Shown piece by piece: positions 7,684 to 17,062 of a DNA stretch of 64,000 nucleotides. This DNA comes from Bacteroidales bacterium (lineage in GTDB: Bacteria; Bacteroidota; Bacteroidia; Bacteroidales; Muribaculaceae), in contig SUXJ01000001.1 in assembly GCA_015061005.1 (NCBI GenBank), positions 186,001 to 250,000 of the forward strand, written 5' to 3'. The translations under genes and the position numbers were made by a program. Each line of letters opens with the position of its first letter. Positions within the stretch are counted from its first letter, which is position 1. The notes beneath the pieces are model-generated. The model did no database searches, had not been told where the DNA came from, and saw only the letters and a program-made list of their open reading frames with translations.

Positions 7684-10074
7684 CTAATCAAAGATGTCGT
7701 CAACTGCCGGGCTCTCCGTAGTTGGCTCAATAAAAACGCCCTCTTCTTCGTCTTCACACAGCACCAAACCGTCCGGGAAATCGAAAGTAGCATCTTGGCT
7801 ATACGGCAAATTCTTATCTGCGTATACTTGCTGCATAAACTTGGCATAGATGGGTAGCGCAGCAGCAGCCCCTTGACCAACAGTCATCGAATTAAAGTGA
7901 ATAGGTTTCTCCTCTCCGCCAACCCACGTAGCTGTGACAAGTTCAGGAGTGAAGCCCATGAACCACGCATCGGAATTGGAATTTGTTGTACCGGTTTTAC
8001 CGCCCATTTGTGCCGTAAAGTTATATGGCGAACGGCGCAGACGCGCACCTGTACCACTATCTACCACATTTAGCAATATCGATAAGATTTTCCAATATGC
8101 ACGCTCGGAAATCACTTCAGTCTGCTGCGGCGTAAATTCAGCAAGGACATTATCATTCGCATCAGTTATCGTTGTCACAAACATCGGGTCAATGCGCATT
8201 CCTCTATTTGCAAACGAAGAATATGCTGTTACCATTTCTTTAACCGACACATCGCATATTCCCAAACATAGCGACATCACCGGATCTATATAATTGTTCA
8301 AACCGAAGTTATGCAAATTTGAAGCAAAAGTGGTCGGACTAAGTTGCTCCATAAGGCGAGCAGATATCCAGTTATTTGAATTAGTCAACGCCCATCGCAA
8401 ATCAACCATTTCGCCAATACGTGCCTTCCCTGAATTACGTGGTTGCCATGGCCGACCTAAATCATCATAAATAGTGGGCTGCTCATTCAAGAACTCCGTA
8501 CATGGAGTAAAGCCCTCTTCCATCGCATACGTGTAAAGCAAGGGCTTGATTGTGGAACCCACTTGGCGTCGTCCGGTCGATACCATGTCGTATTGGAATG
8601 ACGAAAAATTCGGTCCTCCAACGTAAGCCTTTACGTAACCGGTTCGAGGATCCATAGCCATGAATCCTGAACGGAGAAAATGTTTCTGATGCAATATAGA
8701 GTCACGCGGAGTCATCACAGTATCTACCCACTCCGGCAAAACTTTGCCATTGTTAACAGCATAAGCAAAAACCTTCATATCTATCGGCTCATTAAACGCC
8801 GCATTAATTTCCTCCTCGGATTTGCCGGCTTTTTTCATTACCCGATATCGGTCGCTGTCTCTAATGGCTCGCTCAATCAAATCAGCGATTGCTTTTGCAC
8901 TGATTTCTGCTCTATTTGATGAATACGGCGCACTCTTTGAGCCTTTCTTTTCCTTATAGAAAGCAGGCTGAAGCGTCTTGCCCAAATGGTCAAGCATCGC
9001 ATCTTCCGCATAACGCTGCATTCGGGAGTCGAGCGTTGTGTAGATTTTCAGACCATCGGAATAAATATCATACTTGGAGCCATCGGGCTTGGGATTTTTT
9101 TCTATCCAACCAAACAAGGCGTTGGTTTCCCACGCTATCGAATCATCAACATAACCCTGACGATTCCATTCCGGATAGTTATCCAAATCCGGTTTTTTAG
9201 CGGTTAGCATTCGACGCAATTCTTCGCGAAAATACGGAGCGAGGCCCTCTTTATGGTCAACCTTATGATAATCCACCACAAGCGGCAACTGCGAAATCGA
9301 ATCATACTCGGCATCTGTTAGGTAACCGGCCTTGTTCATCTGCTTGAGAACCACATTCCTACGTTCTCGAGTACGCTCCGAACGTCGAATCGGGTTATAA
9401 TATGCCGGATTTTTAACCATACCGACGAGCATTGCAGCTTCCTCGACATTCAAATCTTTCGGATCTTTTCCGAAATACACCATTGCAGCCGATTTAATCC
9501 CCACGGCATTATATAGGAAGTCAAACTGATTCAAATATAGTTTTATGATTTCCTCTTTAGAGTAATATCGCTCCAATTTCAATGCTATCATCCATTCTAT
9601 CGGCTTCTGAACTGCACGATCAAGCAATCCTCTTGAACGGGGCGAATACAGCTGTTTGGCAAGCTGCTGAGTTATCGTTGAACCTCCGCCCGCCGACTTT
9701 TGTTGGAGCACAACGGTCTTAACCAGCACACGCGCAACTGCCATAAAGTCTATTCCCGAGTGATCCATAAAGCGCTCATCCTCGGTTGCGATCAACGCTT
9801 CGACCACATTGGGCGAAATTTCACTATAGTCGGCATAAACGCGATTCCCCGTTGAACGAAAATAGCGTCCAAGTTCTTCGCCGTCGGAGGAATATATAAC
9901 AGATGCAAACTTATCGGTAGGATTCTTCAATGACTCAATGTCAGGCATATAACCTATTGCACCATTATACGCCATCACAAAGAAAACAATCACGGCCAAA
10001 AACATGACCCCGAAAAGAGCCCATAACAATTTGACGATTCGCTTCGAACGACTCCGACGCTTAGCTTGATTCAT
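7684..10074 (-). CDS. mrcA: Class A penicillin-binding protein (PBP1A type)
   Basis: A short basic cytoplasmic tail and one membrane helix (about residues 14-34) lead into a GT51 glycosyltransferase domain with ATEDERF and GGGSTITQQLAKQL. The transpeptidase domain has all three active-site motifs: STIK (SxxK), SNN (SxN) and KTGTT. The enzyme polymerises lipid II and cross-links peptidoglycan in the periplasm. I start it at the ATG at 10074 (796 residues); the frame extends upstream to a TTG at 10092, but that is less likely. It follows the GH16 gene by 23 bases and precedes the CYTH gene, so the three may share a promoter. Confidence 0.95.
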   Translation of the reverse strand: MNQAKRRSRSKRIVKLLWALFGVMFLAVIVFFVMAYNGAIGYMPDIESLKNPTDKFASVIYSSDGEELGRYFRSTGNRVYADYSEISPNVVEALIATEDERFMDHSGIDFMAVARVLVKTVVLQQKSAGGGSTITQQLAKQLYSPRSRGLLDRAVQKPIEWMIALKLERYYSKEEIIKLYLNQFDFLYNAVGIKSAAMVYFGKDPKDLNVEEAAMLVGMVKNPAYYNPIRRSERTRERRNVVLKQMNKAGYLTDAEYDSISQLPLVVDYHKVDHKEGLAPYFREELRRMLTAKKPDLDNYPEWNRQGYVDDSIAWETNALFGWIEKNPKPDGSKYDIYSDGLKIYTTLDSRMQRYAEDAMLDHLGKTLQPAFYKEKKGSKSAPYSSNRAEISAKAIADLIERAIRDSDRYRVMKKAGKSEEEINAAFNEPIDMKVFAYAVNNGKVLPEWVDTVMTPRDSILHQKHFLRSGFMAMDPRTGYVKAYVGGPNFSSFQYDMVSTGRRQVGSTIKPLLYTYAMEEGFTPCTEFLNEQPTIYDDLGRPWQPRNSGKARIGEMVDLRWALTNSNNWISARLMEQLSPTTFASNLHNFGLNNYIDPVMSLCLGICDVSVKEMVTAYSSFANRGMRIDPMFVTTITDANDNVLAEFTPQQTEVISERAYWKILSILLNVVDSGTGARLRRSPYNFTAQMGGKTGTTNSNSDAWFMGFTPELVTATWVGGEEKPIHFNSMTVGQGAAAALPIYAKFMQQVYADKNLPYSQDATFDFPDGLVLCEDEEEGVFIEPTTESPAVDDIFD

Positions 10075-10097
10075 AGTATTTTTCTTTTCCAAAATAA

Positions 10098-12710
10098 TTA
10101 TCGCACAAGGATTTTAACAGCTTTATTGCCTGTTCGCTTGACATAGATGCCGGGAGTGGCCGCAGACACGCTGATGCGACGTCCGTTCAAGTCATAATAT
10201 TCCGTCTGACCATCATCACTCATCGTAATGTCAACTATTGATGACTCACTATCATCATCTTTTGCCGGAACATAAAAATCGGGATCATCTCCATTGTTAT
10301 CAATATTTGAGTTAAAATCTATCGCATCTTTCTTCTGATACACTCGAACATAATCAAATAAAGTCAAATAATTGAACGACTCATCGGCAGGACGTGCCCA
10401 AGAACCATTTCCAACACTCTGATTTAATATTATATAGAAATGCTTATCAAAAGGCCATGTTACCTTCTCTATATACTTGTCGGATCCCTCCTCAACATAA
10501 TGTTGATTGGCGTATGAAAACACTTTCACGCCATCAACGTACCAACGCAATTCCTCAGCATCCCATTCCAGAGCATACGTATGCCAAAGATTCATATCGC
10601 ACGCAACATTAGTGCTCGACTGAGGAGAATAAACCTTCGGAGCCTCCCAATTGCAATACTTATCCCAGCCGGTCCAACCGGTGTGAATCGTATGATGCGA
10701 GCGGTTTTCGCTATCTATTTGTTCCCAAATATCAATTTCTCCGTCCTTGGGCCAACCGTTCAGCCCCAGCTCGGCCAATTCAGTGTATGCGGGCATCATC
10801 CAGAATGCCGGGAAGTTCCCGGTGTGAGGCGTTGTCTTGATGCGTGCCTCAATGCGTCCGTATCTTACGGTAAAAACGCCCTCGGTATTTATCGCACCGG
10901 AAATCATAGGCTGAGTCTCATCGCTGAATTCATCCGGAGTAGGAATGCAATGCGAATTATAATACCCGTTTTCAAACGTATTAACTCTAATCCGCTCACG
11001 CGGTCCCTCGGCAACCAACCTATTCCATGTTGAACCTGCGCGGCCTTGATACGTCCAACGCTTCTTGTCAATCTTGCCATCGTTAAACTCATCGCCCCAG
11101 ACCTTAATCCATTCCGAGTCCGAACCCTGAGTATACATAACATATATCTCCACATCACCGTTCATCACCGATGCCGGAACGTTAATCGCTCCACTTGACA
11201 AAATTTTGCCCTGATAATCTGTCCATTGAGGATTTCCGCATATAAACTGTGGGCCGGTCAGATTTTGACCATGACGAACGATTACCTTAGACGGTTCAAA
11301 TCCGGGCAAAACCGCCGAACTCTTTAGCTTCAACGATGTCAATATGGCAGCATCATTACCAACTGCCTGATTATCTGACGTAAGCACAAGCGCATTTAGC
11401 GGCTGCAAGCGCACTGAAGCTCTTTCAATGTGAACATTCAAGAAAAAATCTACGCTTGAATGTCCCTCTGCGTCTAGACGTGCTCTGTAAACTCCGTTTT
11501 TCACGCCCTCGGGCATTTCTCCTGACAATGCAGTGGCATCAGACCCCGAAGCCACGATTTCGCAGCTAAGCGCATTCTCGTTTGTATTAAAAATTCCGTC
11601 TTGATTCAAATCCACGGTAAACTTAAAACTCGTGGCACTTCCGCTATAAGCCGCGTTTAGAGAAAGTTCACTATCCTTTAATACATTCAGCATCAAATCC
11701 GACGAGGCTGCCGTATGGAGCAACGTTGACGCAATATTTCGTTTGGAGCCGTTGAGAGTCACCGAAGTGAAGCCTTCTGCCACTGATTTCTCACCTGAAT
11801 ACATCGCCGCATACGGCTCTCCGCCTGCCTGCTCGGACGGAATGAATATTGCCTCAATTTCTGCATACAGAGGAATCCGTTCTACGGGAATTGAAATAAC
11901 CCCGTTATTAAGCGCAGATGCCGTATATACGGTTGTCATGTCAAATAAATCCTCGTTTACCAATACTCTGTCAGTGGTTATAACCCCTATGCCTGCCGTA
12001 ACTTTCAAAGCGTCGAAAATATAGCCTTCATTGGCAGTTACTGCAAGGTCCAAAGTGCCTGATGTCGGCACGGGGATTCCATCTACCGAAGATCCGTCAA
12101 CGAGAGTCACCGTACCATTCTCGGCCGACACATTTACAACTCCGTCATCGCTGTAAATCATCAATGTCGTATCGACAATAATACCGCCATTGCTGACAAT
12201 ATCGTTGCCCTCAACCATAGAGCCACCGGGATCATTGTTGTTCCAATCGACTTTTATACGCATGTGATAGTCACCTACAACCTCGGGCAAGACAAAAGCC
12301 GGAGGCAACAAAACGTTGCCATTGCCGGTTGAAATACCGGCAGAATTAACTCCGTCTAAATTGGAATACGCAATCAATTCCGTCGCGGCATCAAACTCAT
12401 TGTCATTATTCAAATCCAAATACACATAAGTATTCATCCACGTACCGGTCCAAGCCAGATCCAAGGAGACTTCACGACCGGCAACCCCAACAAATGCATG
12501 AAACTTTTTATCGTGATACAACAACCCGCCTACGCCTTGATTTATTGCAAGCGTTTGCGTCGGGAATCCTTTAACATTCAGTGAAATGTTATGTAACTCA
12601 CGCGTCGCATGGCTCACGTGCGTATCTTTCGGATAGTTTGTTGAAAAATTCGCAAAAGCGGCTACGGCAAAACTCGAAGCCATAACTACAGACAATAATT
12701 TTCTTTTCAT
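10098..12710 (-). CDS. Secreted GH16 beta-glucanase (laminarinase-like), multidomain
   Basis: The 870-residue protein has a signal peptide and then a GEVED-like domain with VYLDLNNDNEFD, at about residues 60-190. Further beta-sandwich modules follow, including a second LNQDGIFN repeat near 370. The GH16 catalytic domain spans roughly 545-795. The active-site motif GEIDIWEQID contains the nucleophile and the acid/base Glu of the family; FWMMPAY and HTIHTGW are typical flanks. Such enzymes cut beta-1,3 or mixed-link glucans. The C-terminus carries a type IX-like tail (YYDLNGRRIS ... GIYVKR). It probably heads the transcript that includes the PBP, an unusual pairing of a glycan hydrolase with a cell-wall synthase. 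Confidence 0.9.
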   Translation of the reverse strand: MKRKLLSVVMASSFAVAAFANFSTNYPKDTHVSHATRELHNISLNVKGFPTQTLAINQGVGGLLYHDKKFHAFVGVAGREVSLDLAWTGTWMNTYVYLDLNNDNEFDAATELIAYSNLDGVNSAGISTGNGNVLLPPAFVLPEVVGDYHMRIKVDWNNNDPGGSMVEGNDIVSNGGIIVDTTLMIYSDDGVVNVSAENGTVTLVDGSSVDGIPVPTSGTLDLAVTANEGYIFDALKVTAGIGVITTDRVLVNEDLFDMTTVYTASALNNGVISIPVERIPLYAEIEAIFIPSEQAGGEPYAAMYSGEKSVAEGFTSVTLNGSKRNIASTLLHTAASSDLMLNVLKDSELSLNAAYSGSATSFKFTVDLNQDGIFNTNENALSCEIVASGSDATALSGEMPEGVKNGVYRARLDAEGHSSVDFFLNVHIERASVRLQPLNALVLTSDNQAVGNDAAILTSLKLKSSAVLPGFEPSKVIVRHGQNLTGPQFICGNPQWTDYQGKILSSGAINVPASVMNGDVEIYVMYTQGSDSEWIKVWGDEFNDGKIDKKRWTYQGRAGSTWNRLVAEGPRERIRVNTFENGYYNSHCIPTPDEFSDETQPMISGAINTEGVFTVRYGRIEARIKTTPHTGNFPAFWMMPAYTELAELGLNGWPKDGEIDIWEQIDSENRSHHTIHTGWTGWDKYCNWEAPKVYSPQSSTNVACDMNLWHTYALEWDAEELRWYVDGVKVFSYANQHYVEEGSDKYIEKVTWPFDKHFYIILNQSVGNGSWARPADESFNYLTLFDYVRVYQKKDAIDFNSNIDNNGDDPDFYVPAKDDDSESSIVDITMSDDGQTEYYDLNGRRISVSAATPGIYVKRTGNKAVKILVR

Positions 12711-12738
12711 GATGAAATTTTCAAACTTATATTATCCG

Positions 12739-12776
12739 CAAAGATACGTAAAATCCATGGAAAATGTGTAAATTTG
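12739..12776. promoter_or_regulatory. Divergent promoter region, GH16 (-) and dapB (+)
   Basis: On the minus strand TATCTTTG reads from 12746 to 12739, upstream of the GH16 gene. On the plus strand TAAATTTG is at 12769-12776, 22 bases before the dapB ATG. Both match the -7 consensus TAnnTTTG; neither has an exact TTTG at -33, so the assignment rests on the -7 boxes and spacing to the genes. Confidence 0.5.
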
Positions 12777-12797
12777 CACCACTAAAATATCCCTTAC

Positions 12798-13526
12798 ATG
12801 AAGATAGCACTTATTGGATACGGCAAAATGGGCAAAGCAATTGAGCAAATTGCCTTAAGCCGTGGTCATGAAATAGTAGCCGCAGTAGACTGCGACACCG
12901 CCATACAGATTGATTCGCCGGAATTTCAGTCTGCAGATGTGGCAATAGAATTTACCGTACCTGCCGCAGCTGAAGCCAATGTCAGAGCTGCACTCAGACA
13001 AGGAGTTGCCGTTGTCAGCGGCACCACCGGCTGGGCCGACGGCTTAAAACGAATTCAGCAAGAAATGACCGCACAAAACGCCCTGATGTGGAGCGGAAAC
13101 TACTCCCTCGGCGTAAATCTATTTTTTGCTGCAAACAGATTTATTGCCAAAATGATGGCTCAGTTCCCGCAATACTCTGCTGACATTACGGAAGTTCACC
13201 ACATACACAAACTTGATCATCCGAGTGGAACAGCCATAATGGCCGCAGAACAAATAATTGACGCCACTCCGTCTCTATCAGGATGGTCCGAGGAACCGTC
13301 TGATGGCAAACTGCTTATTAACCACATTCGCCATGCTGAAGTTCCCGGCATACATCGTGTCACGTGGGAGAGCAACGTTGATTCAATTACGCTTGAACAC
13401 TCTGCAAAATCACGCGTTGGCTTTGCATTAGGAGCTGTTATGGCTGCCGAATGGCTCAAAAATCGGCCGGGATATCACACCATTAACGAAATGATGAACG
13501 ACATTATCAATCCCGTAAAACAATGA
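12798..13526 (+). CDS. dapB: 4-hydroxy-tetrahydrodipicolinate reductase
   Basis: A 242-residue protein with an N-terminal nucleotide-binding Rossmann motif (IGYGKMGKAI) and SGTTGW. It has the family active-site segment VHHIHKLDHPSGTA at about 133-146, which holds the catalytic His pair and the Lys that binds the substrate. It reduces 4-hydroxy-tetrahydrodipicolinate with NAD(P)H in lysine and meso-diaminopimelate synthesis. The length matches the short DapB form. Its stop overlaps the lepB start by 4 bases (ATGA), so the two are translationally coupled. Confidence 0.95.
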   Translation: MKIALIGYGKMGKAIEQIALSRGHEIVAAVDCDTAIQIDSPEFQSADVAIEFTVPAAAEANVRAALRQGVAVVSGTTGWADGLKRIQQEMTAQNALMWSGNYSLGVNLFFAANRFIAKMMAQFPQYSADITEVHHIHKLDHPSGTAIMAAEQIIDATPSLSGWSEEPSDGKLLINHIRHAEVPGIHRVTWESNVDSITLEHSAKSRVGFALGAVMAAEWLKNRPGYHTINEMMNDIINPVKQ

Positions 13527-15004
13527 CAAAATCTAACATAAAAGGCCCATTCCTCGAAAGTTTCATTAGCCGTGTAAGAGCGAACAAAACCTCGCGCTGG
13601 ATTCGCTTCGGCTGCGTCTCTCTCGTATTCTTCTTGTGGGTAATATGGCTCGGCAATCCTTGGGTATTGCCTTGGTGGCTGCTTCTGTTCGACATCTACA
13701 TCACAGGCTATATCCCTTTCACTTGGTGGAAGACAAGCAAATCCGCCATAACTCGTACCGTAATGAGTTGGGTCGATGCCATTGTCTACGCCTTGGTACT
13801 TGTTTACTTTATTTTTGCATACGTTGGCCAAAATTATCAAATTCCATCTTCTTCGCTTGAAAAGACCTTGCTCACAGGCGACTACTTATGGGTAAACAAA
13901 ATGGCCTACGGCCCTCGAGTTCCAATGACGCCTCTGCACTTTCCATTGGCGCAAAACACAATGCCGTTAATTGGCACAAAAAGTTACATCGAGCAACCTC
14001 AATGGAAATATCACCGCTTGAAGGGTTATACCAACATTAAGCTCGGCGACATTGTAGTATTCAACTTCCCTGCCGGCGACTCAATTGCATTGAACGCGCA
14101 AAATCCTGACATCTACATGCTCTCGCGCATGATTGGAGAGCAACTGATACAATTCGGAATGGCGCCATTCCCGACAACTGAGTCAGCCATCGAATATGAT
14201 GCCGCAGTGCGTGCCCTCGGCATGGAACACATTCGCCGCTCTCCCGAACAATATGGCGAGGTAATGTGGCGACCGGTTGACCGCCGCGAAAACTACGTAA
14301 AACGCACCGTTGGCCTACCGGGCGATGAATTCCAAATCATTGACGGTGAAATCTTCACCAATGGCAAACACATGGCTCAGCCCGAAAACGTGCAGTTCTG
14401 CTACACTTTCACCCATAAAAATTGGCATTATCTCACTCCGAGCCAACGCAACGCATTTTGGGACACGCTTGAAGTAAGCAAAGCAGACCGCGTTGACAAT
14501 CCCGAGACCTCAGAAATTGGCGTACCGTTAACCCCTGCAATGATTGAAAAGCTTAACGCCGATTCAAACATAACGAAACTCATCCGCAAAAACCGCGACG
14601 TTGAGTTGCTATTCCCGCTGGCTTATGCGCCACAGCAAAATTGGACCATCGACAACTATGGACCGCTGACAATCCCGGCAAAAGGCATGACAATCAATTT
14701 GACCGAGGAAAATTTTGCCATTTACGGCCACACCATTGACCACTACGAACCTCATTCGGCTTCTTGGAAAAACGGCCAAGCCTATATCGATGGCAAACCG
14801 GCCGATACCTACACTTTTGAAATGGACTACTATTTCATGATGGGTGATAACCGACATAAATCACTCGACAGTCGATATTGGGGATTTGTTCCCGAAGACC
14901 ACATAGTCGGTCGCCCCGAAATTGTCCTCATTAGCCTCAATCCCGATGGAGGTGGATTATTCGGGATTCGCTGGAATCGTATTTTTAAATCTGCAAACAA
15001 CTAA
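13523..15004 (+). CDS. lepB: Signal peptidase I, long Bacteroidales form
   Basis: Membrane segments at about residues 30-45, 50-65 and 85-100 precede the catalytic domain. The nucleophile region is IPSSSLEKTL (Ser about 111), the general base Lys lies in YVKRTVGLPGDEF, and MGDNRHKSLDSRYWG is the conserved box. The enzyme cleaves signal peptides on the outer face of the inner membrane. At 493 residues it is much longer than the E. coli enzyme because of a long insert between the Lys box and the MGDN box, a form common in Bacteroidales. It overlaps dapB by 4 bases. Confidence 0.95.
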   Translation: MTKSNIKGPFLESFISRVRANKTSRWIRFGCVSLVFFLWVIWLGNPWVLPWWLLLFDIYITGYIPFTWWKTSKSAITRTVMSWVDAIVYALVLVYFIFAYVGQNYQIPSSSLEKTLLTGDYLWVNKMAYGPRVPMTPLHFPLAQNTMPLIGTKSYIEQPQWKYHRLKGYTNIKLGDIVVFNFPAGDSIALNAQNPDIYMLSRMIGEQLIQFGMAPFPTTESAIEYDAAVRALGMEHIRRSPEQYGEVMWRPVDRRENYVKRTVGLPGDEFQIIDGEIFTNGKHMAQPENVQFCYTFTHKNWHYLTPSQRNAFWDTLEVSKADRVDNPETSEIGVPLTPAMIEKLNADSNITKLIRKNRDVELLFPLAYAPQQNWTIDNYGPLTIPAKGMTINLTEENFAIYGHTIDHYEPHSASWKNGQAYIDGKPADTYTFEMDYYFMMGDNRHKSLDSRYWGFVPEDHIVGRPEIVLISLNPDGGGLFGIRWNRIFKSANN

Positions 15005-15023
15005 AACCTTAAATATTCCGAAA

Positions 15024-16217
15024 ATGGAGCACATTTCTGATAGAGTTAACTCATTGGCAGCATCTGCCACTCTTGCGATGTCTCAAAAAAGTGCAGAGCT
15101 CAAAGCTCAAGGCATCGACGTAATTAACCTCTCTGTGGGCGAACCCGACTTTCCCACTCCGGCTCATATCAAAGATGCCGCAAAGAAAGCAATCGATGAT
15201 AACTTTACCTTCTACACTGCCGTAGCCGGCTATCCATCTCTACGTAAAGCAATCAGCACCAAACTCGAAACAGAAAACGGCGTCAAATTCGCTCCGGAGC
15301 AAATCGTTGTTGGCAATGGCGCGAAGCAAGCTCTGTGCAACGTTATTTTGGCAGCCATCAACCCCGGCGATGAGGTCATCATCCCCACTCCGGCATGGGT
15401 CAGCTACGTAGAAATGGTAAAACTCGCTGAAGGTAAAGTGGTAACCGTAAACGCTCCGATTGAGCAAGACTTCAAAATCACACCCACTCAGCTTGAAGCA
15501 GCAATCACCCCGGCAACCCGCATGGTGCTCCTCTGCTCTCCGAGTAACCCAACCGGCAGCGTGTATTCCCCCACCGAACTCCAAGGGCTCGTTGACGTCA
15601 TCGCAAAACATCCGCAAATCATCGTCATGGCAGATGAAATCTATGAACACATCAACTTCGGTGAAGAATTGCGCTCGCTGGCTTCATTCCCGGAAATCGC
15701 AGACCGCACCGTTATAATCAACGGCGTTAGTAAAGCATACGCCATGACCGGCTGGCGTATCGGATACTGTGCAGCTCCCCTATGGTTAGCAAAGGCCGTC
15801 AACAAACTGCAAGGACAATACTCCTCCAACCCCTCATCTATCGCCCAAAAAGCCGCTGAAGCTGCCTATACCGGCTCTCAAGACTGCATTGAAGAAATGC
15901 GCCGGGCATTCGAACGCCGCCGCAATTTGGTGGTCAGCCTCGCTCGAGAAATCCCCGGACTGAAAGTAAACGAGCCCAAAGGAGCGTTCTATCTATTCCC
16001 TGAAGTCAGCGCGTTCATCGGACGCAAATGTGGCGACACTGAAATAAAATCATCAGGTGACTTGGCGCTTTACTTGCTTGACAAAGCTCACGTTGCCACG
16101 GTCGACGGCGACGCATTCTGCGCCCCGGGCTATATCCGCTTAAGCTACGCAACTTCCGACGACAACATTCGCGAAGCAATGCGCCGAATCAAAGAAGCTC
16201 TCGCAAACCTCAAATAA
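15024..16217 (+). CDS. aspC: Class I/II aminotransferase, aspartate aminotransferase-like
   Basis: I start this at the ATG at 15024, 19 bases after lepB, giving 397 residues; longer in-frame starts lie inside lepB. It shows the fold type I landmarks LSVGEPDFPTP, NPTGSVYS, ADEIYEH, and SKAYAMTGWRIGY with the PLP lysine at about residue 237; the arginine near the C-terminus that holds the substrate carboxylate is in YIRLSYATS. Most members transfer the amino group of aspartate to 2-oxoglutarate in the cytosol, but closely related enzymes use aromatic or other amino acids, so the symbol is provisional. It is joined end to end with the radical SAM gene. Confidence 0.9.
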   Translation: MEHISDRVNSLAASATLAMSQKSAELKAQGIDVINLSVGEPDFPTPAHIKDAAKKAIDDNFTFYTAVAGYPSLRKAISTKLETENGVKFAPEQIVVGNGAKQALCNVILAAINPGDEVIIPTPAWVSYVEMVKLAEGKVVTVNAPIEQDFKITPTQLEAAITPATRMVLLCSPSNPTGSVYSPTELQGLVDVIAKHPQIIVMADEIYEHINFGEELRSLASFPEIADRTVIINGVSKAYAMTGWRIGYCAAPLWLAKAVNKLQGQYSSNPSSIAQKAAEAAYTGSQDCIEEMRRAFERRRNLVVSLAREIPGLKVNEPKGAFYLFPEVSAFIGRKCGDTEIKSSGDLALYLLDKAHVATVDGDAFCAPGYIRLSYATSDDNIREAMRRIKEALANLK

Positions 16218-16985
16218 ATGCAGAGAGTTCTTTTCAATACCACCATTTTCGGACCGATTCATTCCCGAAGGCTCGGCGAGTCCTTGGGAATAAATCTTTC
16301 GCCAACAGACGGAAAGGTCTGTTCTTTTGATTGCCTGTACTGCGAAGCCGGATTTAATGCTCAAGGCTCCGGCTCAACAGGACTGCCCTCTCGCAATGAG
16401 GTTTACTCCCTTTTGCGCGAATCGCTTTCCCTTCTTAAAGCCCAAAGTGCAGAACTCAACGTTATCACTTTCTCAGGCAACGGCGAGCCTACCCTTCACC
16501 CGGATTTTGAAGAAATTGTCAATGATGTCATTACCTTGCGCAATGAATTCTACCCCAATGTAAAAATCTCGGTACTTACCAACTCCACGCGCCTTGACTC
16601 AGAAGCGGTTTGCCGTGCCCTTAACAGAGTTGACAATAATATTCTCAAACTTGACTCTGCAATCGAAAGCACATTCCGAAAATTAGACCGACCCACCTCC
16701 ACGAAGACTACTGTCAAACAAATTATCGATAACCTAAAGCAGTTTTCCGGAACCGGGATTATACAAACCATGATTCTACGGGGAAACGGCATCGACAATA
16801 CCACCACCGAAGAAATCAGCGCACTTTGCGATGCCTACAAGGCTATTCGCCCTCGCGAAATCATGATTTATTCCATTGATCGCAAAACGCCCGACCCGTC
16901 GCTTACAAAAGTAAGTCGAGACGAGCTACAGGCCATTGCCCAAATAATTAAATCTCAAACGAGCATCCCCGTATCAATTGCATAA
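16218..16985 (+). CDS. Radical SAM protein, wyosine-synthase-like family
   Basis: The 255-residue protein has a CSFDCLYCE motif (Cx3Cx2C) at about residues 35-43 that would bind the [4Fe-4S] cluster. It is followed by the SAM-binding FSGNGEPTLHPDF (GGE-type motif) and an LTNST strand. The start FGPIHSRRLGESLGINL is typical of a widespread bacterial family annotated as radical SAM or wyosine-related; its reaction is not known. The ATG directly follows the aminotransferase stop, so co-transcription is likely. Confidence 0.85.
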   Translation: MQRVLFNTTIFGPIHSRRLGESLGINLSPTDGKVCSFDCLYCEAGFNAQGSGSTGLPSRNEVYSLLRESLSLLKAQSAELNVITFSGNGEPTLHPDFEEIVNDVITLRNEFYPNVKISVLTNSTRLDSEAVCRALNRVDNNILKLDSAIESTFRKLDRPTSTKTTVKQIIDNLKQFSGTGIIQTMILRGNGIDNTTTEEISALCDAYKAIRPREIMIYSIDRKTPDPSLTKVSRDELQAIAQIIKSQTSIPVSIA

Positions 16986-16990
16986 ATTTG

Positions 16991-17022
16991 TTTGTCTGTT
17001 ACAAATTAAAATCGTATATTTG
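16991..17022 (+). promoter_or_regulatory. Promoter for the GH109-type gene
   Basis: TTTG at 16991-16994 and TATATTTG at 17015-17022 are 20 bases apart, a full match to the Bacteroidetes consensus. The leader to the ATG at 17063 would be about 35 bases, AT-rich and without visible structure. Confidence 0.8.
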
Positions 17023-17062
17023 CAAAAATTTTTAACAAATAAAACACCATAAACCAATCATC

